Positions 20,701-30,855 of a DNA stretch of 64,000 nucleotides are shown here, piece after piece. The translations under genes were made by a program, and so were the position numbers. The stretch's first letter is position 1; every line of letters begins with the position of its first letter. The notes beneath the pieces were generated by a model. It was not told the origin of the DNA. It was given only the letters and a program-made list of their open reading frames with translations, and made no database searches. This stretch comes from Simmondsia chinensis. Its lineage: Eukaryota; Streptophyta; Magnoliopsida; Caryophyllales; Simmondsiaceae. The stretch lies in assembly GCA_018398585.1 (NCBI GenBank), contig JAGTTD010000011.1:35212164-35276163 (forward strand), written 5' to 3'.

Positions 20701-23700
20701 AGGGCTGGTTCTTGTTGCTGATAACTTTGGCTTTCTGCACATGTAAGAAACTTTATACTTTGGTTTCATCAAGTAGTTTACTGCTATTGTTTGCTGTAAG
20801 TGATCAGCATTCTGATCTTTCAGTCAGTCCCGTGTGATGTAGTGAACTTGTCAATTGTTTTGTGAGAATTTGTTATGGGCATATCTGATGTCCACATGAA
20901 CTTGTGATATACGCATTGAGTTTTGGTCCGCCTAAAGATTAGATCTTGTTATTACTGTCCTGTATTGATGTGTTGGATATTATTACCGTAGAAATTCATT
21001 ATGATAAAAGGGAAAGATAACAATGAGATTTGGGTAAGCTTGGGTTACCTAATTAGATTTTGAATGGGTATAGGTTAGGTAAATTCAATTAGAAAAGGAA
21101 CATGTGGGTGATCGTTAGGGTGTATGGCCTGTTGCGAGGAAAGCTGTGATTAGCAGCATGTGCATTGTAAGGGTTGGCCAGAATAGGGGGAGAGTGAAAA
21201 CTGACTGCGAGTGTTTTCTAAGTGACATCAGTATTATAGTAGAAAATCATTCATAATCTTATGAACTCAATTATAACATGTTGGCTTCCCTTTCACTTTA
21301 CCTGTTTATTTTCTTGCAAGTTTGAGTATAGAGTAGTCCTGAGGTTGATACCTGGTGAATTTCAAAATTTCTATAGGTTGGATTCCCGAAGCAAGAACAA
21401 AACTGGTGATGCTGTGTTGATACATAAAAAGGGAAGCAAAGTTGTTGGGCTTCACTGTAATCCTTTGCAGCCGGATCTTCTCTTAAGCTGCGGAAATGAT
21501 CACTTTGTAAGAGCTGTACTTGCTTTATAGTTTCGAGTAACTGACGTGTTTTCTTGGCTGAGTTATGCTATTGGTTTCGATGACATCATTCACATTAAGT
21601 TATTAGCACAAATATAATTGTTAATTTCCTTGTTTCATTGCCTGCCTCCATGAGAAGCAGGCTGGGTGCAGTCCTTAGATGTGGCGGCTCATAAAAACTT
21701 GTGTATACTCTCCATTGTGTTAGGCAAATACACAAAAGTTGGATTTGATTTTCATGCGAAGGAATAGATCTGAAAGAAATTGAGAAGACAAGAGAGAAAG
21801 AAAACAACATGCAGATTTACTTGGAAAATGCTAAAATGAGGGAAAAGCAATGGGTAGAGGAGAAAGTAATCTACTAAAAATCAGAAGGAGAGAATACATA
21901 TAGACCCTTAGAAAAAAACTCTAGTTTCCCTAACCGGCTCAATTTCTGAGTAGAGACTTAAAGTCGAGGTACAACACAATACACTGTTGTCTGGCTGTTT
22001 CCTTCAGCTCTTGTGTTCTTTACTCTGTTCTTTTGGTTGTGTTCTGCTGAAAGTTTCTTATTTCAGGCTCGTTTATGGGACATACGCCAACTAAAGCCTG
22101 GATCTTCTCTGTGTGATCTTGCACACCGCCGGGTTGTCAACTCTGCGTACTTTTCTCCCCAAACAGGGAGCAAAATTCTTACTACAGCACAGGACAATCG
22201 TATACGCGTTTGGGATTCCATCTTTGGGAAGATGGACTTGCCAAGCCGAGAAATCGTGCATAGCCACGATTTTAATAGACATCTGACCGCTTTTCGAGCT
22301 GAATGGGACCCTAAGGTGAATTATCCCGAACTGGAAATACCTATTCGCTAAGGCTATATTTGTTTTGACGGAAAATCTTTTCTATCCCAATTTTATTGTC
22401 TAAACTTCATAGAAGCAACCACTAATATGAAAAATGTTTTCCTCTATCGAAAGAAAATTGACTTCCCATCAATGAAAAGGGAAAACATTTTCCTTTACGG
22501 AAGGAAAAATGTATTCCATCATAGTTTGACGGCATGTGCTTTACTTCAACCTTTTTTGGTGAGCGTGAATCTCTTATAAATATGTAGAATAAAATTATCT
22601 TTTTTAGCTAAAAAGACAATCTTTTAAGAAAATGATACTTGTAATTGAAAATATTTTGTAAGGAAAAAATGTCCTTGTGGAAAATGTATTTGATTTAACC
22701 AAAAGGAGCCTAGATACCTCTTGTTCAGTTCTATGCTAATTTCTGTCTTGAAAATTCACTATGTGCAGGATCCATCAGAGTCTCTAGTTGTGATTGGGCG
22801 GTACATAAGTGAGAACTATGATGGAGTGGCGCTGCACCCCATTGATTTTATAGACATAAGCACAGGGCAACTGGTAGCTGAGGTGATGGACCCAGAGATT
22901 ACCACCATCAGCCCTGTGAACAAGCTTCATCCTCGCGATGATGTTTTGGCATGTGGTAGTTCCAGGTTTGCATTCTTCCTCGGTTCTGCTATCTATCCAC
23001 TATGATTCGTTTGTTTCTTTTTCATAAGTTTTTTCGAGCGTCATGTTTGCAAAAATTTGGATGATAGCCATATAATCATTTAATATGTTTGATCACACAA
23101 ATGCCATCAGACTTGAAGTGTGAATAAGACCTGCTTGTTTAATATTTTGAGCTATAATTATATTAATAGTGAGAGTGGACTGTTGCAGACTCACTACCTC
23201 TTAGTTATCAAGGCTTTGATATTGTGTCATATAACCATCTATTAAAAACCTAAGCTATTGAATGAAGGCTAATGAATGACGTTATACTACAACAGTTCCT
23301 TTGATAGTTTTTAGCTAATAAATGTTCTTCAAGTATTTTTAGTAAATGAAATAAAATACTTTCAGAAGTAGTGACATCTACTTGCACCCATAAAGTGAAT
23401 CAAAGAAATCATTTTGCGATTTTGAATCAACGACTGAATTCATGCAAATTTCCAGGTCTATTTATATATGGAGACCCAAGGATAAAACTGAGTCAGTTCA
23501 ACGGAAAGACGAAAGGAAGTTTGTTGTATTCAACAAGACGGATAAGAAAACCAACAAGAAGAGGTCGGGGTTTGACAGTGATGAGGATTCAGACGTAGAC
23601 GATGTCAAATGCAAGAAATCCAAGTCTAAATCAAAGAAGTTTAAGGATGTGACTGATGATTTTGACGATGCGCTCTTCAGCCCCAAGAAAAAAGGGAAGT

Positions 23701-23711
23701 CAAAGCGCTAG
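17725..23711 (+). CDS. DDB2: DNA damage-binding protein 2 (DDB2)
   Basis: This is the lesion-recognising WD40 subunit of the CUL4-DDB1 ubiquitin ligase, acting early in nucleotide-excision repair of UV damage in chromatin. Eleven exons: 17725-17940, 18792-18882, 18987-19114, 19809-19931, 20052-20140, 20256-20376, 20651-20742, 21377-21506, 22067-22315, 22769-22965 and 23456-23711. They join in frame to 563 residues. The true start is the ATG at 17725; the frame is open upstream only from a TTG. Residues 1-60 are basic then strongly acidic (E/D-rich). Residues 70-115 hold the plant zinc knuckle, with CKVCKKSGH and [14 protein letters not shown] (CX2CX4HX4C). The beta-propeller follows: [36 protein letters not shown] (a DWD/WDXR box for DDB1 binding) and [14 protein letters not shown] Lys-rich tail may be nuclear-targeting. 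Intron 1 contains a 111-bp-offset copy of the exon 1 splice donor. Start codon and all exon junctions are intact. Confidence 0.95.
17916..18105 (+). repeat. Diverged direct duplication of the exon 1 splice-donor region
   Basis: About 75 bp covering the end of DDB2 exon 1 and the start of intron 1 (from tattagtcttaag through agtctgtaaggtaatt to agggtttcaat) recur 111 bp downstream with roughly 80% identity by eye. The second copy contains an equally good donor, aagtctgtaag/gtaatt, after 18051. Its use would add 37 codons including a stop at about 18010, so only the first donor makes the full protein. Confidence 0.75.
21718..21978. mobile_element. LTR-like repeat in DDB2 intron 8
   Basis: The segment starts tgttaggcaaata and ends near tacaacaca. 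It matches, with gaps, the 352-bp element in APD intron 3 (43990-44341): shared tgttaggcaaat, gaaagaaattgagaagacaag and gatttacttggaaaa. It is a decayed second copy of that small solo LTR family. No clear target duplication remains. Confidence 0.55.
22357..22712. mobile_element. MITE-like element in DDB2 intron 9
   Basis: The block contains repeated ggaaaatatttt/ggaaaacattttcc words, ttagctaaaaagacaatctt and an end resembling ttaaccaaaaggagcct. The same order of words is found at 37100-37600 and 38180-38515 in the cyclophilin gene, so this is one dispersed family with at least three copies here. There is no coding potential. Confidence 0.5.
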
Positions 23712-24480
23712 CATATCTTCAAGAACAACATTAATTTGATGTAGTTTGGTAGTAGAAATTTGTACATGAGATAGGATGAAATAGCTCCATTTTGTATTTT
23801 GGGTGGGAGCTGGGTCATGTAACTGTAACCAAAAAGAGCATCTAGTTATGGTCGTGGTATAGACATTCCAGTGGTGCCAGAATCTCGGAATTCTGGATGG
23901 ATAATAGGATCTTGAACACCGAAAGGGATCCATCTCAGAATAAGAGAAGGGTAGTCTTGGAATTTTGGGAAAAGGGCCTCGTCTCGGAATACTGAGAAGG
24001 GACCTATTCTTGGGTAAAGAGCTTGTTGGCATAACTCCCTGTATGAATAGTTACTCTCTGAGTCCGTGAGCTCCAACCAATTAGGAGCTGCCCGATGCCA
24101 CAACTATCGACATGGTGAATTATTTGTAAGGTGTCCCTAAGCTTTGCTCATAAATACCCCGTCGAGTCCAGTTCTGAAGGACAAGAAAGACACATCCAAA
24201 AGGCCTTGTTAAGATTATGTTACAGTAGGAGTCTAAAACTAGGCATTTCCTCTTTGAATCTGCTCAAAACAGTGACTTCTTTTGTTATTAGTCCTTATAA
24301 ATACTCCATATGGGCTTCATTTTCCCCCTTGTTTTTGTTTGATGATATGCATCAAGTGAAAAACATGTTAAGAGTGAATTTCTTCCACTATTTGCAAGAG
24401 GTTGACTCCTTTCACGAGAAAGGAAGTATCAGTTTCTGGTGCAAACAACAGGTAAGACATAAGATTCTGTTCATTCGGGG
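23712..24480 (+). other. DDB2 3' flank, unidentified sequence
   Basis: The first part holds the DDB2 3' untranslated region. From about 23830 the base composition shifts to a moderately GC-rich stretch with words such as gaatctcggaattctggatg and gtctcggaatactgag, and two ataaatacyccrt boxes at about 24150 and 24297. These look like remnants of an LTR promoter, but no boundaries could be fixed. The insertion site TTAAA of the following element ends this spacer. Confidence 0.35.
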
Positions 24481-24485
24481 TTAAA

Positions 24486-25240
24486 TGTCACAACCCTCAA
24501 GGTTGTGACGGCCCAAGTCTAGGACTTAGGTCCGTAAGAGACAATAGAGGTTAAGATGAGGGAGAGAATAAGAAATAGAGTTGAGATGAGAGAGAGAAAT
24601 AGAATTTAGGAGATGAGAAATAGAGAGTAAAGATGAGAAAGTAAGAGAATTCATATCATTGATTATACTTGATTGATTAGAAAATGAACTCTAATTCCCT
24701 ATTTATAGAAATATTATAAAATACTAAAAATATGGAATAAATCTGCAAAATATCCTAAAATATCTAAAAACATCTATTACAACAATTAATCTTGAAATTA
24801 AGCAAAAGAGAATCTTTTTCAAACTGTTAGGGCAGAGGGCGGCCCCCAACGGCTAGGACTGGCACTGTTCCGGTGCAGCAGGGTGTAGGACACGGGCTGG
24901 AGGACGCGGGCCTGCCCGGGCGATGATCGCCTGGAGTGCGGCACAGGGTCGGGCCCTGGAACGGCCCTGGGCAGACGCTGGGCATTGTCGTGACAAGCTG
25001 AGGCTGGGCCTGGCTGTGCACTGGACAGGCCTTGACAAGGTGAGGCACAGACTGAGGTAGCGACCACAACAAGGCTATGGCACGGTACTCACAGCGAATT
25101 GGGCAATGTCTGGACATGGTTGGCACGGTCCCTGGGCAGCGACTAAGACAAGGCCAGGACAACGAACTGGCCCGACACTAGCAGTGACCTGGGCACAGTC
25201 TTGGCACTGTCTTGGACCACGGAATATCGTGTTCGTGACA
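24486..25240 (-). repeat. 3' LTR of the RRM element
   Basis: This is the 755-bp LTR. In element orientation it is the downstream copy, next to the polypurine tract. Half of it is AT-rich (24500-24820) and half strongly GC-rich (24835-25200). The terminal frame of the internal gene runs about 60 bp into it before its stop codon at 25178. Confidence 0.9.
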
Positions 25241-26749
25241 TTCCCGCCCCCTTAAGTTCATCCTTGTCCTCAAGGATGCGATGACGGGGCGACTTTCGAC
25301 TCCCGGACCCCTTTTGATTGACTGTCCCATTGTTTCCCCGTTGTCACCCATTTCCTTTACCTCTTTCCCCGGGTCGAACGGATGATCCTTGTCCTCAAGG
25401 ACCGTAAGCCAAACGGAGCGTCTCGACCCCTTGAAGACTCTGGTTCCAATTCTCGTTCTAGGAAAACATTCCCCACGCGGTGTTTTCACGGCCCTCGGTC
25501 CAAAGTCCCTAAACGTCTTGACAACAACGAGCTGTTGCTGTGAAGATGGATGACTCGGGCCCTTGAAGATTTTAGTTCCGATCCCAGTTCTTGGGAAGCA
25601 TCCCCATGACCAGTCCTTCTTCTTCTTGGGTTTCAGCCCGATTTTCTTCTTTATGGCCTGGATCAGCATTGTCCGAACTCGGATCATGACATTCCTCATG
25701 CGTACCTTCCTACCCAACAGCCTTCCATGCTGCTGCTGCGCCTTTGGCTGCTGTTGCTTATGTTGTACTGACCGTACATTAGCACCCCCCTGCGGACCTA
25801 AATTTGGCACGGAAAGCTCAAGGGAGGAATCCTTGACAGTGGCTTCGGTGCTCGTATCTAGCTCCGTGTCCTTAGGTTGTGGCAACTCATGGGTCAAGGC
25901 ATCATCAGTGGACCCATGCGTTTCCTCACCCAAGGGAGGCTCTTCCGGTTTACCCACAATGTCATCTTCAACATCAACGGGTAATTCTTGGGAGAATAGT
26001 TTGTCCGGCGTATGAAGGACATCAACTATTCCCACTTCTTGCGGTTTGACAAGGGTTGTTGGCTCATTCGGTTCTTCCTTGGCCTCGGCTTCCAAAGGAA
26101 CCAAGTCACGATCGTTTTTCTCGGGGTCCCATCCCTTGTTACGCATATATTGCTTCAATTCCTCTTTTAAGGAACCGAAGGTTGCCGTCTTCTCCTTCGT
26201 CACATCGTTATAACTGTCGAGTTTGTTGTGGAGCTTATCAACACTTTCTTTAAGAGGCGTCAAGATTTCAATGTCTAGTACACAACAATGGTCATAAACA
26301 TTTCGTCCATGTAGCCCTTGGCGTGCACTTTTAGCTTCCTCCCAACAAGTGTATTTTACATGTGCTTCCACTTTTATGGACGAAGTTGAAATGATACCAA
26401 TCTCTTTAATGACCCCATAGATAGAAAAGACACGGTTGAGAACGTCCTTTGTAATGGGATAACGGAGACCCGTTACCTTAACCAATAACGTGACCATCTC
26501 CCTAGGAGGCGTGAATACTTGGATGTCCATTTTACAACCATAATTGTAGATGTTTCTTCCGTGCAAGCACCTACAAGCACTCTCGGCATCATTTCTCGCG
26601 GTGTAAGTCACATGGACGTCCACTCTAAGAGAAGTCACCCATGCGTACTTTATATTTGCAATACACCCAAAAGGAGAGAAAACTCTACGAATAACATCGT
26701 CGGTAATGGGATAAAGGGTTTCGGTCACCTTAACAATTAACGTGACCAT
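25178..26749 (-). CDS. Tandem PTB-type RRM protein encoded inside the LTR element
   Basis: From the first ATG at 26749 the frame gives 523 residues; the frame is open further upstream (to a TGA near 26920), with a GTG at 26872. Residues 1-84 and 85-168 are two RNA-recognition motifs, each introduced by MVTL(I/L)VKV. Each ends in the polypyrimidine-tract-binding-protein signature LHGRN(I/V)Y...C..DI(Q/E). A short coiled stretch, a long acidic middle (EPNEPTT, LPVDVEDDIVGKPEEPP) and a basic Gln/Lys-rich region (GLKPKKKKDWSWG) follow. Two copies of a CFPRT(G/R)IGT(K/R)(I/V)FKG motif lie near the C-terminus. The frame is uninterrupted despite LTR divergence. The probable origin is capture of a host PTB-homologue fragment. 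The role is unknown: it could bind the element RNA, taking a Gag-like place, or be passive cargo. Confidence 0.75.
   Translation of the reverse strand: MVTLIVKVTETLYPITDDVIRRVFSPFGCIANIKYAWVTSLRVDVHVTYTARNDAESACRCLHGRNIYNYGCKMDIQVFTPPREMVTLLVKVTGLRYPITKDVLNRVFSIYGVIKEIGIISTSSIKVEAHVKYTCWEEAKSARQGLHGRNVYDHCCVLDIEILTPLKESVDKLHNKLDSYNDVTKEKTATFGSLKEELKQYMRNKGWDPEKNDRDLVPLEAEAKEEPNEPTTLVKPQEVGIVDVLHTPDKLFSQELPVDVEDDIVGKPEEPPLGEETHGSTDDALTHELPQPKDTELDTSTEATVKDSSLELSVPNLGPQGGANVRSVQHKQQQPKAQQQHGRLLGRKVRMRNVMIRVRTMLIQAIKKKIGLKPKKKKDWSWGCFPRTGIGTKIFKGPSHPSSQQQLVVVKTFRDFGPRAVKTPRGECFPRTRIGTRVFKGSRRSVWLTVLEDKDHPFDPGKEVKEMGDNGETMGQSIKRGPGVESRPVIASLRTRMNLRGRECHEHDIPWSKTVPRLCPGHC
25241..25253 (-). other. 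Polypurine tract of the RRM element
   Basis: On the minus strand aagggggcgggaa abuts the TGTCAC start of the 3' LTR. This is the position and composition expected of the plus-strand primer for reverse transcription. Confidence 0.85.
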
Positions 26750-27015
26750 CTCAATGACGTTCTTGAACCATTTTCTTGAAAAAGCCTCGGGGCCCCTCTC
26801 TGATAAGGAAGTAAACGAAAGAATCTCAATTTTATGACAAATCTGGTTCGATGGCTGTTCTCCACTAACCACAAGGATATAGGGACTCTCTATTTCATCA
26901 AGTGGTCGGTTCTTGGATCATGCTCAACGTGGCTTGGATCGCAATTCTTGCCCACTTGCTCGCAACATGCGCCTTCACTTCAATGCGGAATAGATCGTGG
27001 CCCTTGATTGCAACT

Positions 27016-27027
27016 GCTTTGATACCA
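27016..27027 (-). other. tRNA primer-binding site of the RRM element
   Basis: On the minus strand TGGTATCAAAGC lies three bases downstream of the 5' LTR end. The usual plant primer site complementary to initiator methionine tRNA is TGGTATCAGAGC; one position differs. Confidence 0.85.
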
Positions 27028-27030
27028 ATT

Positions 27031-27797
27031 TGTCACAACCCTCAAGGTTGTGACGACCCAAATCTAGGACTTAGGCCCGTAAGAGACAATAGAGGTTAAG
27101 ATGGGGGAGAGAATAAGAAATAGAGTTGAGATGAGAGAGAGAAATAGAATTTAGGAGATGAGAAATAGAGAGTAAAGATGAGAAAGTAAGAGAATTCATA
27201 TAATTTATTATACTTGATTGATTACAAAATGAACTCTAATTCTCTATTTATAGAAACATTACAAAATACTAAAAATATGGAATAAATCTAAAAAATATCC
27301 TAAAATATCTAAAAACATCTATTACAACAATTAATCTTGAAATTAAGCAAAAGAGAATCTTTTTCAAACGGTTAGGGCAGGGTGCGGCCCCTAACGGCTA
27401 GGACTGGCACTGTTCCGGTGCGGCAGGGTGCAGGACACGGGTTGGAGGACGCGGGCCTGCCTGGGCGATGATCGCCTGGAGTGCGGCACAGGGTCGGGCC
27501 CTGGAACGGCCCTGGGCACGGGGCTGGGCAGACGCTGGGCATTGTCGTGACAAGCTGAGGCTGGGCCTGGCTGCGCACTGGACGGGCCTTGACAAGGTGA
27601 GGCACGGACTGAGGTAGCGACCACGACAAGGCTTGGGCACGGTACTCACAGCGAACTGGGCAATGTCTGGACATGGTTGGCACGGTCCCTGGGCAGCGGC
27701 TAAGACAAGGCCATGACAACGAACTGGCCCGACACTAGCAGTGACATGGGCACAGTCTTGGCACTGTCTAGGACCAGGGAATATCGTGTCCGTGACA
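27031..27797 (-). repeat. 5' LTR of the RRM element
   Basis: This is the 767-bp LTR, upstream in element orientation. It differs from the 3' LTR mainly by an extra 12 bp near 27515-27530 (an additional acggggctgggc unit) and scattered, mostly transition, substitutions. It ends at 27797 next to the target duplication TTAAA. Confidence 0.9.
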
Positions 27798-27805
27798 TTA
27801 AATAA

Positions 27806-27914
27806 CATGCTAATAATACATTTGTATGAAGTTAGTTTGCTAGACAAGTATAATAATGTTATGCTAATAATACATTTGTATGAAGTTAGTTTACTGGACA
27901 AGTATAATAATGTT
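27806..27914 (+). repeat. Two-copy tandem repeat, about 54-bp unit
   Basis: The unit atgctaataatacatttgta ... gacaagtataataatgtt occurs twice in immediate succession with only a few differences (tttgctagac versus tttactggac). It lies just outside the RRM element. Non-coding. Confidence 0.8.
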
Positions 27915-28382
27915 TTCTTTTCCCATAATGCAATTGTATTTATAGTCAGACGTTAATGGGGTAGTACATGTATTGTCATAACTACATTAGCAAAATCTCA
28001 CATGACATGAACGTGATATGAAATTGTTGAAATACATGACCGGATTATTACAAGAACTTGAAACGGTTTATCATCTTAATCAAATGTAATTGACAAGTTT
28101 GCTATGTATCATCACGTTTTATTTTGCATGAGAATTCAATTAATTAATTTATGATATAGTATGATCTGAAAGCATCGATCATATTTAATCATATAATGTT
28201 TGTGTTTATCATAATAAATTTTGTATTTTTTTTTGGGCAGAAATTTTTTGATTTATCGTAAATATGTAAAATACAATAAATTTATTAACTAAATAAATTA
28301 CTTTATATCAAGGAATCTAATCATTCTATATTATGTTGTTTACCCAACAATTGCTGTTGTATCATGTTGGCTTTGCAACCTC

Positions 28383-28694
28383 AGGCCTTGTTTGGTGACG
28401 AATGAAATTAAATTTCAATGGAAAGTTGCATTTTTTGAAAATTTAATTCCTTTGTTGACTTTTCAAGAAATAGGTAAAACATGTTTGATTGTCAGAATGA
28501 GAGATAGAACTTTCTTTAGGAGGCTAGTTAAAAATAAAGAAATTAAAACTTACTTAGAAGACTAAGTAAGTTACTTCTTGCATTTAGAGGAAATTAAAAA
28601 TTGTTTAACAATTTATATTTTCTGTATTTTGTCTACTTTTTACTAATTAAATAAGAATTAAAATCTGTACTTTTATATATATCAAACAAGGCCT
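28383..28694. mobile_element. Small TIR element (MITE)
   Basis: Perfect 12-bp terminal inverted repeats, aggccttgtttg at 28383-28394 and caaacaaggcct at 28683-28694, enclose about 290 bp of AT-rich non-coding sequence. Termini with gccttgtttgg are frequent in hAT-like plant MITEs. The target duplication is ambiguous. Confidence 0.65.
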
Positions 28695-29741
28695 CGACTT
28701 ACCATAAAATTGTCTTTGCCCGTTACATTTTCTACAGCATCGTTACGATCACACCTTGTCGACGAAAGAAAAGGACAAACATATCCCACAATCAACTTCT
28801 GGCCGTCGATTCACCTTGAGATCTTAAATCCAACGGCCATAATATCTTCCCTCTCCCAGAGCTTACACGTCAGCAATGTCTAACTATTACAGTATTACTA
28901 CTAGAATTACGCATCTTAACTCAAAGGACATTTCACTAAAAAAAGATAGACCCGATTAAGAATGAGGAGAAATAAAGAATAAAAGGCGATAATATTAAAT
29001 TCTTCTCATGTAATTTTTTATAGGACGTTCAGTTGGATTTTTTCTCATGCAATTTTTTACAAGACATTTAGTTGTATTTCTTTTCATGCAATTTTCACAA
29101 TATATTTAGTAATAAAACATAATGAATCTGGCCTAACTGTATCAAGGTGAAAAATAATGATAAAGAGAAAAAAGACTTGGATCAAACTAAAATCGAATTG
29201 ATTTAGATATAATCGGAGTTTGGCTTGATATATTAGGGGGATGAGTCAACAAAAATTTAATAGAAATCATATCCAAAACAGATCAACCTAAATAGAATCA
29301 AACAAATGAGATGGCTCGTCATGCTAAGTAAAAATTCAACTTGTTCGTAGCTCACGTGCCTTCTATCTTGAATGGTTCGACCTAATACTCAAGCTACCTC
29401 AGGTTTACAAGTTTAGGTTATTGTGTGAGTTGCTTATGATTCCTAGTTGATCCAAAAAAAAAAAAAGAAAACGAGGCATGTCGGCCACATTTATGAAATA
29501 TCATAAGGTTAGGTAAGCTAATATACAAAAGTTTTGACAGGTGAAATTCGAGAGAAACAAAAACAAATATAGTATGTTGATGAATCAAAGGATGCTATTA
29601 GGAAAATACCGAAAGCCAATCACTCCAATCGAGTTCGATCTCTACTTGTGACGATGTTACTTCTTTAAAATGGATTCACCACCTCAGGCCCTATCTACCA
29701 ACAATAAAAAAAGAATATTAGAAAAGAAAAGCTTCTAGGGG

Positions 29742-30641
29742 TGAACATGGGTCAAATACCCTTATTCGAAATGCATTTTGGGGTCGGGTAGTCGAAACAT
29801 TAAAATCACCAAAATCAATACCCATAATATGATCTCAAAATTTGGGTACCCAGACCAATCGAGCACCCTAAAAGATCGGGTCAGATCACATCATATCAGG
29901 TATCTGCCCATTTAATTAAAATTTCTTATAAAATTAATTTTATAAAAGATATAAACAACTATCTACTAATATACCATTAGATATTTGTGAGTATCCTATA
30001 AAACTATTATAACACCATTCTGCTTTAGCTTCATGATTTAAAACCAAAAAAAATCGTACACATAATTATCATATTTTAATCGTCACGAAAACATAAAACA
30101 TCTTAAAATGACCGTAATATAAATCAAAGTTTCATAAATATGTGAAAGCTCAAAGATTGTACATAGAGAGACAAAGCATAGCAAAAAAAAAATCCTTATT
30201 CCACTAATATATTATTACCGATTAGTCAAAAACTAAAAGGAAAGTCTTTTATTTCGCGATAGATAGCTAAAAAATTATATTTTATATAAAAGTAGGGTAA
30301 GCTTTTATTGAAATAAAAAAGAAAAAATGCATAGTCAGAAAAATATTTTTTGAAATTTAGAATTACACCTACGACTTTAATGTTTAATGAAGATAAATAA
30401 CCAATTATTCTAATTACAATATAAATATTTATTTAAGACAATATATATATTCAATATCGGATTGGACCGGGTATTCGAAAATTTTCCAAAATAATACCCG
30501 TGTTCGAACCGGTATCCATATTTCTATGAGTCAAGTATATCCTAACCAGATAGTTTCAAATCAATTATCCCAATTTTTTGAATCAAATTCAATTCAATAT
30601 CTTAAATTTTTAAATATTCAGACATTTTTGCTCACCAGACG
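29742..30641. repeat. Degenerate dispersed element (gggtcgggta type)
   Basis: The block starts taggggtgaacatgggtcaa and ends with tttttgctcacc, roughly inverted ends, with internal words gggtcgggta, ggaccgggtattcg and aatacccgtgttcgaaccgg on both strands. It resembles the low-complexity tagggGTGAgCA repeats of plant spacers. No coding potential. Confidence 0.4.
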
Positions 30642-30855
30642 GTTGCACTCTCAGCGTTAGTTTGCTTTCTCAAAGTAAAATGAACCAAGTGGAGTTGAAG
30701 CGACAGTAAAGAGTGGAGAACACAAGGGATTCGATTCTTTCTGCCGCGAACTTTCTGGAAGGAAAAAAAAAAAAGGCGCCGCTATCAAATTAATTGTCTC
30801 TGTCGAAGAGGAGGACCTGCGAAATCCAGAGAAACCCTAGCAATCCAGCTCGTTA

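Larger units (their letters stand above)
24486..27797 (-). mobile_element. Non-autonomous LTR retrotransposon carrying an RRM gene
   Basis: Two direct repeats of 755 bp (24486-25240) and 767 bp (27031-27797) start TGTCAC and end GTGACA. They flank a 1.79-kb interior, and the unit is bracketed by the perfect 5-bp duplication TTAAA (24481-24485, 27798-27802). On the minus strand the interior opens three bases past the LTR with TGGTATCAAAGC (27027-27016), one mismatch from the usual plant initiator-Met tRNA primer site. It closes with the polypurine tract aagggggcgggaa at 25253-25241. The LTRs differ by about 33 substitutions by eye (roughly 4%) and one 12-bp indel, so the insertion is fairly young. 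No gag zinc knuckle, protease, reverse transcriptase or integrase is present; mobility must depend on another element. The only long frame encodes tandem RRMs. Confidence 0.93.
27915..30855. other. Spacer upstream of the NudC gene
   Basis: AT-rich spacer with a small TIR element (28383-28694), a degenerate element at about 29742-30641 and a possible promoter for the NudC gene at its right end. No gene is supported. The last 200 bp contain the likely leader of the NudC transcript (30660-30855). Confidence 0.55.

Noticed and set aside
24819..25162. Cys/Pro/His-rich frames in the GC-rich half of the LTR (also at 27372-27901)
   Set aside because: They occur in three overlapping frames in the same GC-rich repeat and appear in both LTRs. 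None has a recognisable domain or consistent start.
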